64,000 nucleotides of DNA, from NCBI GenBank assembly GCA_003255745.1, contig QKYL01000001.1, forward strand, positions 186,001 to 250,000, given 5' to 3'. Positions 55,252 to 64,000 of this stretch are shown here, piece after piece. The stretch comes from Paracoccus saliphilus. Its GTDB lineage: Bacteria > Pseudomonadota > Alphaproteobacteria > Rhodobacterales > Rhodobacteraceae. The position numbers and the translations under genes were made by a program. The stretch's first letter is position 1. Each line of letters begins with the position of its first letter. The notes below the pieces were generated by a model that was given only the letters and a program-made list of their open reading frames with translations, did not search any database and was not told the origin of the DNA.

Positions 55252-55968
55252 TCAGGCCAGGGCGGCCAGAGCCTCGCGCAGATCAAGCGCCCCATCGTAA
55301 AGCGCCCGCCCTGAGATGGCACCTGCGATGACGCGCGTTTGTGCCAGCGCCTGCAGGTCAGCCAGAGAGGAGACACCGCCCGATGCGATGACCGGGATCG
55401 AAACCGCCCGGGCCAGCGCCTCGGTCGCCCCGATATTGGGTCCGCCCATCGCGCCATCGCGATCAATGTCGGTATAGATGATCGCGGCGACGCCCGCGTC
55501 CTGGAAGCGGCGGGCCAAGTCGGTTGCATTGATGTTCGTTTCGGTCGCCCAGCCCCGCGTCGCGACCCGCCCGCCCCGCGCGTCGATGCCCACTGCAATG
55601 CGGCCCGGGAAGGCCTCGGCCGCCTCGCGCACCAGGTCGGGGTCCTCAACGGCGACTGTGCCCAGAATAACCCGCGTCAGGCCCCGCTCAAGCCAGCTTT
55701 CGATCGTGGCCATGTCGCGGATGCCCCCGCCCAACTGCGCCGGGATGTCGGTGGCCTTCAGGATCGCCTCGACCGCCCCGGCATTGACGGGCTTGCCCTC
55801 AAAGGCGCCGTTCAGATCCACCAGATGCAGCCATTGGGCACCTGCATCCTGAAAAGCTTTGGCCTGTGCTGCGGGATCGCTTCCAAAGACGGTCGCCGCC
55901 TCCATGTCGCCGCGCAGCAGGCGCACACAGTTGCCGTCCTTGAGGTCGATGGCGGGGTAGAGGATCAT
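55252..55968 (-). CDS. hisA: ProFAR isomerase HisA
   Basis: Isomerises the ProFAR intermediate (Amadori rearrangement) in histidine synthesis. A TIM barrel of 238 residues paralogous to His[33 protein letters not shown] (first catalytic aspartate in AIDLK), [45 protein letters not shown] and the second in [15 protein letters not shown]. The ATG at 55968 fits the family start; the in-frame extension upstream is unlikely. Confidence 0.96.
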   Translation of the reverse strand: MILYPAIDLKDGNCVRLLRGDMEAATVFGSDPAAQAKAFQDAGAQWLHLVDLNGAFEGKPVNAGAVEAILKATDIPAQLGGGIRDMATIESWLERGLTRVILGTVAVEDPDLVREAAEAFPGRIAVGIDARGGRVATRGWATETNINATDLARRFQDAGVAAIIYTDIDRDGAMGGPNIGATEALARAVSIPVIASGGVSSLADLQALAQTRVIAGAISGRALYDGALDLREALAALA

Positions 55969-56106
55969 GTCACGCGCTCCGGCTGCTGGCAGTTCGGCTT
56001 CCTTTGCCACGGTGGGTGCGCCCGCGTAAAGGGCCGGACCTCACGTCACGCTTGCCCGGTCGGGAGCTCTCCGCGCAGTGTGGCGCCATCCTGAGGAGGA
56101 GCATTC

Positions 56107-56490
56107 ATGCGTCACATCATTCTTGCCGCCGTGCTGGGCCTGGCCGCGGGTGCGGCCGCGGCCGATCCGATCGAGGGGGTCTGGCAGACCCAGCCCGACG
56201 AGGGAAGCTTTGCCCATGTCACGGTTGCCCCCTGCGGCGGGGCATATTGCGGCACCATCACCCGGACCTTCAAGGACCAAGCGGAATACAAATCGCCCAA
56301 CCTGGGTCGCCAGATCGTGATCGACATGGCGCCGCAGGGGGACGGCAACTACCGGGGTCAGGTCTGGCGACCGTCGAACAACAAGGTCTATGCCGGCAAG
56401 GCCAGCGTTTCGGACCAGCAGATGAGCCTGTCGGGTTGCGTGGCGGGCGGGCTTGTGTGCAAGAGCCAGACTTGGGTCAAGGTCCAGTAA
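56107..56490 (+). CDS. DUF2147 family exported protein
   Basis: A 127-residue protein with a signal peptide (MRHIILAAVLGLAAGAAA) and the DUF2147 body: DPIEGVWQTQPDEGSFAHVTVAPCGGAYCGTITRTFKDQ, VIDMAPQGDGNYRGQVWRPSNNKVYAGKASVSDQQMSLSGCVAGGLVCKSQTWVKV. The cysteines are conserved in the family, whose members are predicted periplasmic beta-barrels of unknown role. AGGAGGA is an ideal SD, 6 bases before the ATG at 56107. Confidence 0.9.
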   Translation: MRHIILAAVLGLAAGAAAADPIEGVWQTQPDEGSFAHVTVAPCGGAYCGTITRTFKDQAEYKSPNLGRQIVIDMAPQGDGNYRGQVWRPSNNKVYAGKASVSDQQMSLSGCVAGGLVCKSQTWVKVQ

Positions 56491-56506
56491 CAGCCGGGTG
56501 GACGAA

Positions 56507-56538
56507 CTGGGGGCCGCGCCATGATGCGCGGCCCCCGG
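56507..56538. terminator. Bidirectional hairpin between DUF2147 and sqdB
   Basis: An 11-bp perfect stem, GGGGGCCGCGC with GCGCGGCCCCC (56509-56536), extended by two more pairs, around a 6-base loop. It lies between the convergent stops at 56490 and 56539. No T tract on either side. Confidence 0.6.
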
Positions 56539-57714
<1,176 letters not shown>

Positions 57715-57822
57715 GCTATGCCTTCGGATAGGATCCAGCCTTGGATGTGGTGTAATGCGGCACGTTCCCGCATGCCAGCGCCTGTTTCACAGACGACATG
57801 AAAACGTCACGAAGTACGCGCA

Positions 57823-58491
57823 TCAGCCCGTCATCGTTCGCTGCATGTTCGTCATGTGGACTTCGATCGCCTCCTCAAGATCGGGATAGAAGCTCAGCTT
57901 GCCGTTTTCCAGAACGGCACCGGCTTCGCAATTAGTGCGCAGCATGCCCATGGAATGGGCCACCACAATCGCCCCGGCATTGGCCATCCGTTCCTTGAAG
58001 ACGCGGTTCGATTTGGCCCTGAAGGCCGCATCGCCCACCGCCGACACCTCGTCCACAAGATAAGTGTCAAAGGGTACGGCCATCGAAAGGCCGAAGGCCA
58101 GCCGCGACCTCATGCCCGAGGAATAGCTGCGCAGCGGCAGGCGGAAGTGATCACCCAACTCCGCGAAATCCTCTACGAAGTACAGCAACTCGTCCGTATC
58201 GACCCCATACACGCGGGCCACAAAGCGGCAGTTCTGCTCGCCCGTCAGTTCGCCGTTGAACGATCCGGCAAAGCCCACGGGCCAGCTGATCGTCCCCGTG
58301 GACAGGATCTTGCCCGAAGTTGGCAGCATCGCCCCCGAGATCATCCGCAGCAGCGAGGATTTTCCTGCGCCGTTGCGGCCCAGCAGCGCGATAGACATGC
58401 CCGACGGAAAGGTGGCGTTGATGTTGTCGGCAACCACCTTGTGTCGGCCGTTCAGGGTGTAGGTCTTGCAAAGATTGTGCAGGTGAATCAT
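57823..58491 (-). CDS. kpsT: Capsule polysaccharide export ATP-binding protein (KpsT/CtrD type)
   Basis: The ATPase of an ABC-2 polysaccharide exporter. The 222-residue chain has Walker A GRNGAGKS at 38-45, the Q-loop area, the signature segment LRSYSSGMRSRLAFGLSMA, Walker B YLVDEVSAVGD and the late VVAHSMGMLR switch histidine. The short length and lack of a carbohydrate-binding C-terminal domain match KpsT rather than Wzt. The start overlaps the kpsE stop (ATGA). The sqdB gene starts 108 bases after its stop, on the same strand. Confidence 0.93.
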   Translation of the reverse strand: MIHLHNLCKTYTLNGRHKVVADNINATFPSGMSIALLGRNGAGKSSLLRMISGAMLPTSGKILSTGTISWPVGFAGSFNGELTGEQNCRFVARVYGVDTDELLYFVEDFAELGDHFRLPLRSYSSGMRSRLAFGLSMAVPFDTYLVDEVSAVGDAAFRAKSNRVFKERMANAGAIVVAHSMGMLRTNCEAGAVLENGKLSFYPDLEEAIEVHMTNMQRTMTG

Positions 58492-59816
58492 CGCCGGTCG
58501 CGCAGGCTGTAAAAGATCAGGCTGCCGATGATCCAGATCAGGGACAGGAAGCCGGCAATCATCAGAAGCAGCTTGGCGCGTTCGGGAAATTCGGCCGCCT
58601 GCGCCAAGGTGGGGCGGATATAGGGCGCCAGGTAGCGCGATTGGCGGACGGCCTCGGCGCGCGCGGTTTCGTAGCTGGCAAGAGCGGCAGTATAGCTCGT
58701 CTCGGCAAACTCGCGATCGACGGCCAGGATCTCGTACTGGCCGACCACGTCGGACAGGGCGGCCTCACCGCTGTTCGAGCCGAACTTCTGGCGCTCGGCG
58801 TCGATCTGTTCGCGGATCACCTCAATGCGCAGTTCGGTCTGGCTGATGCGTGGATCGTCGGGCTGGGCATTGGCCCGCAGCAGGCCAAGCGAGACCAGCT
58901 GTTCGGCCAGCTGCTGCTGCAGCGATGTGACAACCCCGATCTGGCCCTGGACATCGGCGACCGGGTCCACCAGCTGATACCGGTTGCGGAACTCGGTCAC
59001 CGCCTGCCGCGCCTCGCGCAGCCGTTCTTGCGCGCGCTCCATCTCGTCGCGCGAATAGCGCAAAGCATCTTCGCGCGCGATGTCGTTCAACTGGTTGATC
59101 AGAAGACCACCCTCGTCCATGATCGCCTTTGCGACGTTCTGGGCGTCCAGCGGATCAAAGGCCAGAACGCGCAGGTCGATCATCCCGTTGTCGTAATAGA
59201 TCCTGACCTTGCGTTCCCATTCCGCGACCAGATCCTCCAGCGATGCGTCGCCGCGATAGCTGAAGATCGGATCATCGGGCGCCTTTGACCAGATTTCGCG
59301 CAGATCCAGGCGGGCGTTCACACGCTCGACCAGGTCGCGGCTCTGGATGAACTTGAACAGGATGTCCGTATCCGAGGTGGAACTGGAGGTGACGCCCACC
59401 AGCGAGCCGAGGCCACCCAGAACGTCAGCCGGGCTGGGCGCCGACTCGCTGCGCACGGAAAAGCCGACATAGGATGCGTATTGGTCAGCGGCCCGCGCAT
59501 AAAGATAATAGGCGCTGAGGATCACGGGAATCAGGACCACCAGGACAAAGCTGATGGCCATTCCGTAGTGCCGCCGCTCCAGCCTGGCGGCGCTGGCAGG
59601 CGGCAGCACGGGATGCTGCATCGTCGCCCCTATCACCTGCTGCGCCTTCAACTGTTGCGCCTTCGGACCAGCGGGTGCGGGCCCCTTGGCCCCTTGCGGA
59701 GCCTGCTGGGCCGGAGCCTGCCTCGTCGCAAGCTGACCAGAGCCGGATTGCTGAGGGGATCCCACCTGGGTTGGCGGATGCGTCTTTGGTGAGGGTGTCT
59801 GGTCGTGGGCGGACAT
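58488..59816 (-). CDS. kpsE: Capsule polysaccharide export inner-membrane protein (KpsE/CtrB type)
   Basis: A polysaccharide co-polymerase/membrane fusion-type protein, 442 residues. It has a Pro/Gln-rich cytoplasmic N-terminus of about 75 residues, a transmembrane helix (about 85-108, YGMAISFVLVVLIPVILSAYYLY), a long periplasmic region with coiled coils (about 230-390), and a C-terminal helix (about 415-435). The blocks FSVRSESAPSPADVLGGLG and ALRYSRDEMERAQERLREARQAVTEFR are typical. ATG 59816 is preferred over a GTG 39 bases upstream. The Kps/Ctr systems couple the inner membrane exporter to the outer membrane channel. Confidence 0.9.
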   Translation of the reverse strand: MSAHDQTPSPKTHPPTQVGSPQQSGSGQLATRQAPAQQAPQGAKGPAPAGPKAQQLKAQQVIGATMQHPVLPPASAARLERRHYGMAISFVLVVLIPVILSAYYLYARAADQYASYVGFSVRSESAPSPADVLGGLGSLVGVTSSSTSDTDILFKFIQSRDLVERVNARLDLREIWSKAPDDPIFSYRGDASLEDLVAEWERKVRIYYDNGMIDLRVLAFDPLDAQNVAKAIMDEGGLLINQLNDIAREDALRYSRDEMERAQERLREARQAVTEFRNRYQLVDPVADVQGQIGVVTSLQQQLAEQLVSLGLLRANAQPDDPRISQTELRIEVIREQIDAERQKFGSNSGEAALSDVVGQYEILAVDREFAETSYTAALASYETARAEAVRQSRYLAPYIRPTLAQAAEFPERAKLLLMIAGFLSLIWIIGSLIFYSLRDRR

Positions 59817-59937
59817 GCGCTTACCCCGCCTGTCTTGTTGATCTCTTGGCGGCACTCATACATAAGCGCGCTGAACAGTTCCAGCGCCGATCCCCGCCGG
59901 GGATCTGCCACCAAAAGGCGCCCTGTGGCGCGGTCCG

Positions 59938-60801
59938 ATGTCCCAGATGTCCCAACATTCCGCCCATCAGCCTGCTCCGCTGCCGCAACGACGCGGCCCG
60001 GCTCCGGTCCGACAGCTGAAGGAGGTGCGCAAGCACCGCAGATTTGCAAGCCTAAGGGCGATCGGCGCCTTGATCCTGCGAGAGATGCAGACCAGCCACG
60101 GGCGCTCCTCGGGCGGCTACTTCTGGGCGATCGCCGAACCCGTCGGGGGGGTGGTGCTGCTGACGCTCATCTTTTCGGCGGCGTTCCGGACGCCGCCGAT
60201 GGGAACGACCTTTGCGATGTTCTACGCGACCGGGGTCGTGCCGTTCATGGCCTACCTCGACGTGTCCGGCAAGGTGTCGAACTCGATCCGCTACTCGTCA
60301 TCGCTTCTGGCATACCCGGCCGTCACCTTCATGGATGCGCTGCTGGCGCGGATCGCCTTCGGGACCGTCACGCAGATCATGGTCACCTTCCTGATCTTCA
60401 CCGGCATCTCGCTGGTGGTGGACACGCGCACCGATCCGCAGTTCGACCTGATCTTCATCGCGGTGGCCATGTCGGTGCTGCTGGGATCGGCCGTGGGGGT
60501 CATGAACTGCTTTCTGTTCGAGACCATCAGCTGGTGGCAGCCGATGTGGAGCATCCTGATGCGTCCGCTGTTCATTCTTTCCTGCGTGTTCTTCATCTTC
60601 GACGATGTCCCGCAGCCGTATCAGGACTGGCTGTGGTGGAACCCGCTGGTTCACATGGTCGGACAGATGCGCCGTGCGTTCTACCCCAGCTATGGCGGCG
60701 AATATGTCAGCTATATCTATGTCTTCGGCCTCAGCCTGAGCCTGTTTGCCTTAGGGCTGGCCTTGCTGGTCCGCTATCACCGGGACCTGCAGAACAGCTG
60801 A
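59938..60801 (+). CDS. kpsM: Capsule polysaccharide ABC transporter permease (KpsM/CtrC type)
   Basis: An ABC-2 type membrane subunit, 287 residues with about six helices. Typical segments: LREMQTSHGRSSGGYFWAIAEPVGGVVLLTLIFSAAF, GVVPFMAYLDVSGKVSNSIRYSSSLLAYPAV, TISWWQPMWSILMRPLFILSCVFFIFDDVPQPYQDWLWWNPLVHMVGQMRRAFYP. It is divergent from kpsE with a 121-base region holding both promoters. ATG 59938 has a poor SD; ATG 59947 is an alternative. No outer membrane channel (KpsD/CtrA) or capsule synthesis genes are visible. Confidence 0.92.
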   Translation: MSQMSQHSAHQPAPLPQRRGPAPVRQLKEVRKHRRFASLRAIGALILREMQTSHGRSSGGYFWAIAEPVGGVVLLTLIFSAAFRTPPMGTTFAMFYATGVVPFMAYLDVSGKVSNSIRYSSSLLAYPAVTFMDALLARIAFGTVTQIMVTFLIFTGISLVVDTRTDPQFDLIFIAVAMSVLLGSAVGVMNCFLFETISWWQPMWSILMRPLFILSCVFFIFDDVPQPYQDWLWWNPLVHMVGQMRRAFYPSYGGEYVSYIYVFGLSLSLFALGLALLVRYHRDLQNS

Positions 60802-60805
60802 GGTT

Positions 60806-60828
60806 CCGCGCGGGGTTCAACCGCGCGG
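60806..60828. terminator. Hairpin at the convergent ends of kpsM and choV
   Basis: CCGCGCGG twice, 8-bp arms with a 7-base spacer (60806-60813 and 60821-60828). It includes the end of the choV coding region and sits 4 bases after the kpsM stop. No T tract. Confidence 0.5.
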
Positions 60829-61833
60829 GTCGATCAGGCGTGCCAGCACGGCTTCGCGGGTGACGCGACCGCCGCCTTCGACCGGCACCGCAGACCGTTC
60901 CGAAAGCAGCCCCATCACGGTCCGGACAGGCATGTCGCGGGCGATCGGCTGGCCCTCGGCTTCTCCGGGTTCGGCGACATCCTCGGCCGTCAGGACCCCA
61001 AGCGGGTTCATATGCGCCACAAAATCCGCGACATAGCCGTTCACCGGGTTGGCGATGATCTGGCGCGCGGTGCCGATCTGGACGATCCGGCCGCCCTCCA
61101 TCAGCGCGATCCGGTTGCCCAGCTTGAAGGCTTCGTCCAGGTCGTGGCTGACAAAGATGATGGTGCGGCCGGTCTTGGCCTGCAGTTCCAGCAATTCGTC
61201 CTGCAGGCGGGCGCGGATCAAGGGATCAAGGGCGCTGAACGGTTCGTCCATCAGCAGGATCGGCGCCTCGGTCGCGAAGGCGCGGGCCAGGCCTACACGC
61301 TGCTGCATGCCGCCCGACAGCTCGCCCACCTTTCGATCGGCCCATTCGGACAGACCGACCGTCTCAAGGTGGCGGTCGACCTTCTCGCGGCGTTCGGCCG
61401 GGGACATGCCGGCCAGCTCGAGGCCCAGCCCGACGTTTTCCCGCACGCTGCGCCAGGGCAGCAGGCCGAACTGCTGGAACACCATCGCCACGCTGCTCAG
61501 CCGGATGTCGCGCAGGGCGCGGCGGCCGGCACCGGTCACGCTGACCATCTGTTCGCCGCGCCGGATGCGGACCTCGCCCCGGCAGACGTCGTTCAGCGCG
61601 TTCACCGCCCGCAGCAGGGTGGACTTGCCCGAACCGGACAGCCCCATCAGCACCAGGATTTCCCCCTCTGCCACGTTCAGGCTGCAGTCGTGGACACCCA
61701 GAACCTGGCCGGTTTCCGACTTGATGGGACCACGCTCCAACCCCTCGTCCATCAGGGGAAGGGCGCGTTCGGGGTGATCGCCGAACACGATGCAGACCTG
61801 GTCGAATTCGACAGCGTTGCGTTCAGCGGTCAT
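60817..61833 (-). CDS. choV: Choline ABC transporter ATP-binding protein
   Basis: The ATPase of a ProU/Cho-type importer for choline or betaine. The 338-residue chain has Walker A GLSGSGKST at 64-72, FQQFGLLPWRSVRENVG, signature LSGGMQQRVGLARAFA, Walker B ILLMDEPFSALDP, VSHDLDEAFKLG with switch histidine, and a short C-terminal CBS-type remnant. The proximal permease gene overlaps by 4 bases. The choline assignment rests on the linked binding protein and divergent betI. Confidence 0.9.
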   Translation of the reverse strand: MTAERNAVEFDQVCIVFGDHPERALPLMDEGLERGPIKSETGQVLGVHDCSLNVAEGEILVLMGLSGSGKSTLLRAVNALNDVCRGEVRIRRGEQMVSVTGAGRRALRDIRLSSVAMVFQQFGLLPWRSVRENVGLGLELAGMSPAERREKVDRHLETVGLSEWADRKVGELSGGMQQRVGLARAFATEAPILLMDEPFSALDPLIRARLQDELLELQAKTGRTIIFVSHDLDEAFKLGNRIALMEGGRIVQIGTARQIIANPVNGYVADFVAHMNPLGVLTAEDVAEPGEAEGQPIARDMPVRTVMGLLSERSAVPVEGGGRVTREAVLARLIDPRG

Positions 61834-62678
61834 TTGCGGCTCTCCATGCGCAGCATCCGGTCCAGCAGGATCGCGACGACGACGATCACGAAGCCCGATT
61901 CAAAGCCAAGCGAGGTATTCACGCTGTTCAGCGCCCGAACAACGGGGACACCCAAGCCTGACGCGCCGACCAGCGCGGCGATGACCACCATCGACAGCGA
62001 CAGCATGATCGTCTGGTTCAGGCCCGCCATGATCTGCGGCAATGCACTTGGCAGTTCGACCTTCCACAACAACTGCCGGGGTGTGGCGCCAAAGGCGGTT
62101 GCCGCCTCGACCAAGGCAGGCGGGGTGGAGGCGATGCCCAGTTGCGTCAGACGGATCGGGGCGGGCAGGACGAAGATAACGGTTGCCAGCAGCCCCGGCA
62201 CCATCCCGATGCCAAAGAAGACGATGGCCGGGATCAGGTAGACGAACGTGGGCAGCGTCTGCATCAGGTCCAGGACCGGACGCATCCAGGCGTAGAGACG
62301 CGGCCGATGGGCGGCGGCGATGCCGATGGGAACGCCCACCGCCATGCAGACGATGCAGGCAGACAAAACCAGCGTCAACGACTGAAGCGTTTCGGTCCAG
62401 TACCCTTGGTTCAGGATGAACAGCAGGCCGGCGGTCACCAGAAGGCAGGTCGACAGCCGCCGTTGCAGTGCCCATGTCAGCGCGACTGCCAAGGCAATGA
62501 ACAAAAACGGATGTGGCGCCTCCAGCGCCGCAAGCACGGCCCCGATCAACGCCTCCATCGCCACCGAGACGGCGTCGAACACTGCCCCGGCATTCGCGTT
62601 CAGCCAGTCGAATACGGTCTTTGCCGTTCGTCCGACGGGTATCTTGTTGTCCGTGACCCACGCGGTCATCTGTTCCAT
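61830..62678 (-). CDS. choW: Choline ABC transporter permease
   Basis: The membrane subunit, 282 residues with about seven helices. Characteristic: LQTLPTFVYLIPAIVFFGIGMVPGLLATVIFVLPAPIRLTQLGIASTPPALVEAATAFGATPRQLLWKVELPSALPQIMAGLNQTIMLSLSMVVIAALVGASGLG, with the EAA loop and the ProW-type segment in between. Its stop overlaps the choV start. ATG 62678 follows AGAGGAACGGTAA. The binding-protein gene lies 62 bases upstream. Confidence 0.92.
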   Translation of the reverse strand: MEQMTAWVTDNKIPVGRTAKTVFDWLNANAGAVFDAVSVAMEALIGAVLAALEAPHPFLFIALAVALTWALQRRLSTCLLVTAGLLFILNQGYWTETLQSLTLVLSACIVCMAVGVPIGIAAAHRPRLYAWMRPVLDLMQTLPTFVYLIPAIVFFGIGMVPGLLATVIFVLPAPIRLTQLGIASTPPALVEAATAFGATPRQLLWKVELPSALPQIMAGLNQTIMLSLSMVVIAALVGASGLGVPVVRALNSVNTSLGFESGFVIVVVAILLDRMLRMESRK

Positions 62679-62740
62679 TTACCGTTCCTCTGATGTCCCG
62701 AACCGTCGCCCAATCAGGGTCGCGCCCCCCGATGCGGCGA

Positions 62741-63682
62741 TCAGCGTTGCAGCGCCTCGGTCAGCGCCGCCTGCGGATCGTTCCCGTCAAAGGTCGTTAC
62801 GTCGACCAGCCAGGGCGTGGCCGCGTCAGGGTTGTCCTTCAGCCAGGCGCGGGCGGCGGCCATCGGCTCCATCCCGTCGTTCAGGATCAATCCCATCACC
62901 TCGTTTTCCATAGGAAGGGTGAATTCCAGATTTTGCAGGAACTTGCCGACATTCGGACATTCCTCGACATAGCCGGCGCGGGTGTTCGTGCGCACCTCGG
63001 CCCCGCCCAGATTGGGGCCAAAGACGTCGTCGCCGCCGGTCAGGTAGGTCATCTGGAACTGCGCGTTCATCGGATGCGGCTCCCAGCCCAGGAAGACGAC
63101 CGGCTGGTCACGGCTGTCGGCACGGCTGACCTGCGCCAGCATCCCCTGTTCGCTGGATTCCACCACCTCGAAGGTGCCCAGGCCGAACTGGTCCTCGGCT
63201 ACCATTTCCAGCAGCAGGCGGTTGCCGTCATTGCCGGGCTCGATCGCATAGATCTTGCCGTCCAGGGCGTCCTTGTGCTGGGCGATCTTGCTGAAGTCGT
63301 CGATGCCCAGGTCGGCCCCTGCCTTGTTTGTGGCCAAGGTATACTTCGCGCCGGTCAGGTTGGTGCGGACTGTGTCCACGGTCCCCGCATCCCGATATGG
63401 CGCGAAATCGGCCTCCATCGTGGGCATCCAGTTGCCCAGGAAGACGTCGACATCGTCAGTCGACAGGGCGGTGTAGGTCACCGGAACCGACAGGATGCGT
63501 GTTTCGGTTTCGTAGCCGAGAGACTGCAGAACCGTCGAGGCCAAGGCCGTGGTTGCCGTGATGTCGGACCAGCCGACGTCCGAAAACACCACCGTCTGGC
63601 ATTGGTCCGGTTCGGCTGCGGCGGCGGGCAGGCTGGCGGAGGCGCCGATCGCAAGGGACAGCGCAATGCGGGAAAGGGTCAT
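62741..63682 (-). CDS. choX: Choline-binding periplasmic protein
   Basis: The periplasmic binding protein, 313 residues. Signal peptide about residues 1-24 (MTLSRIALSLAIGASASLPAAAAE). The mature chain has CQTVVFSDVGWSDITATTALASTVLQSLGYETE, VDVFLGNWMPTMEADFAPYRDAGTV and VVFLGWEPHPMNAQFQMTYLTGGDDVFGPNLGGAEVRTNTRAGYVEECPNVGKFLQNLEF; conserved aromatic residues (W29-like, W92-like, W208-like) are likely for the quaternary-amine cage. ATG 63682 is 7 bases after GGGAG. It is divergent from betI. Confidence 0.9.
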   Translation of the reverse strand: MTLSRIALSLAIGASASLPAAAAEPDQCQTVVFSDVGWSDITATTALASTVLQSLGYETETRILSVPVTYTALSTDDVDVFLGNWMPTMEADFAPYRDAGTVDTVRTNLTGAKYTLATNKAGADLGIDDFSKIAQHKDALDGKIYAIEPGNDGNRLLLEMVAEDQFGLGTFEVVESSEQGMLAQVSRADSRDQPVVFLGWEPHPMNAQFQMTYLTGGDDVFGPNLGGAEVRTNTRAGYVEECPNVGKFLQNLEFTLPMENEVMGLILNDGMEPMAAARAWLKDNPDAATPWLVDVTTFDGNDPQAALTEALQR

Positions 63683-63703
63683 TTTGGGACTCCCTGTTCT
63701 TGA

Positions 63704-63719
63704 TTGGTTGATCAATTAA
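63704..63719. promoter_or_regulatory. Palindrome between choX and betI, candidate BetI operator
   Basis: TTGATCAA (63708-63715) is a perfect 8-bp palindrome, extended by matching outer bases with two mismatches to 16 bp (63704-63719). It is centred in the 89-base divergent region. BetI-type TetR regulators bind such inverted repeats between bet or cho genes. The assignment is positional. Confidence 0.5.
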
Positions 63720-63771
63720 AGTTACATGTGGGACACAAAGCAACCGTTTTCTTAAGATCGCAGGTGCATTC

Positions 63772-64000
63772 ATGCCGAAACTCGGGGCCGAGCCTATTCG
63801 AAAGGCTGCGTTAATCAACGCCGCGATCCAGGAAGTTGGTCGTGCAGGGTCGCTGGATGTGACCGTTGCGCAGATTGCCAAGCGGGCCGGCATGTCGCCG
63901 GCACTGGCGCATCATTATTTCGGCTCCAAGGAACAGATTTTTCTGGCTGCAATGCGCTTTATCCTTCGCAACTATGGCGATTCGGTCCGGCAGGTGCTGA
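63772..64000 (+). CDS. betI: BetI-type TetR regulator, partial (3' end outside window)
   Basis: The first 76 residues of a TetR-family regulator: [65 protein letters not shown]. The helix-turn-helix is [27 protein letters not shown], and the start resembles BetI, the choline-responsive repressor of glycine betaine synthesis. Divergent from choX over the palindromic region. The ligand-binding part is missing because the window ends. Confidence 0.85.
   Translation, partial: MPKLGAEPIRKAALINAAIQEVGRAGSLDVTVAQIAKRAGMSPALAHHYFGSKEQIFLAAMRFILRNYGDSVRQVL

Overview
The window is high-GC, gene-dense DNA from an alphaproteobacterium, most probably a Rhodobacteraceae member close to Paracoccus. This is inferred from gene content and order: GapR (DUF2312), an NDUFA12-type complex I accessory protein, the run MlaD-like / DUF2155 / aat / accC / accB, a PuuE-UraD fusion next to PuuD and XdhABC, and a choline ABC transporter divergent from betI. 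Most genes are tightly packed, with many ATGA or TGATG start/stop overlaps. No prophage, intact insertion sequence, CRISPR array or plasmid-type gene was seen. It looks like ordinary chromosome with several catabolic and transport modules.

Layout. 1-3790 (-): thiamine operon thiD-thiO-thiS-thiG-thiE-thiF (thiF cut by the window edge) behind a TPP riboswitch. 4012-5955 (+): DEAD-box helicase. 6179-11588 (+): spermidine/putrescine-type ABC transporter (ATPase, binding protein, two permeases) with a translationally coupled hemerythrin-like protein. 11593-17009 (-): dacC-like, tmk, holB, tatD, MBL hydrolase and AEC permease. 17097-19847 (-): thymidine kinase, RhlE-like helicase and dtd. 19942-30561 mixes small conserved genes (gapR, a membrane protein, tRNA-Thr, cspA, YmdB-like phosphoesterase, DUF1127, yebC), an orphan iron-type permease, two SLC13-type permeases and a DMT exporter. 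30568-31773 (-): OpgC-like membrane acyltransferase.

31984-43948 is a purine catabolic island: guaD converts guanine to xanthine, XdhABC makes urate, PuuD makes 5-hydroxyisourate, UraH and the UraD half of a PuuE-UraD fusion make allantoin, the PuuE half makes allantoate, and AllE acts on ureidoglycine. An IclR and a LysR regulator sit at the two divergent points, and two inverted repeats sharing a core are candidate operators. Allantoate amidohydrolase, ureidoglycolate lyase and a purine permease are not in the window.

44010-56490 is housekeeping: trpB, DUF2237, DUF2332, pth, clpP, clpX, NDUFA12-like, MlaD-like, DUF2155, aat, accC, accB, hisE, hisF, hisA, DUF2147. 56539-60801 combines UDP-sulfoquinovose synthase (sqdB) with a Kps-type capsule export ABC system (kpsT, kpsE, kpsM). 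60817-64000 is a choline uptake system (choV, choW, choX) divergent from a truncated betI.

No wholly novel system is obvious. The best leads are the hemerythrin coupled to the polyamine transporter, sqdB inside a capsule-export locus, and the shared-core palindromes of the purine island.
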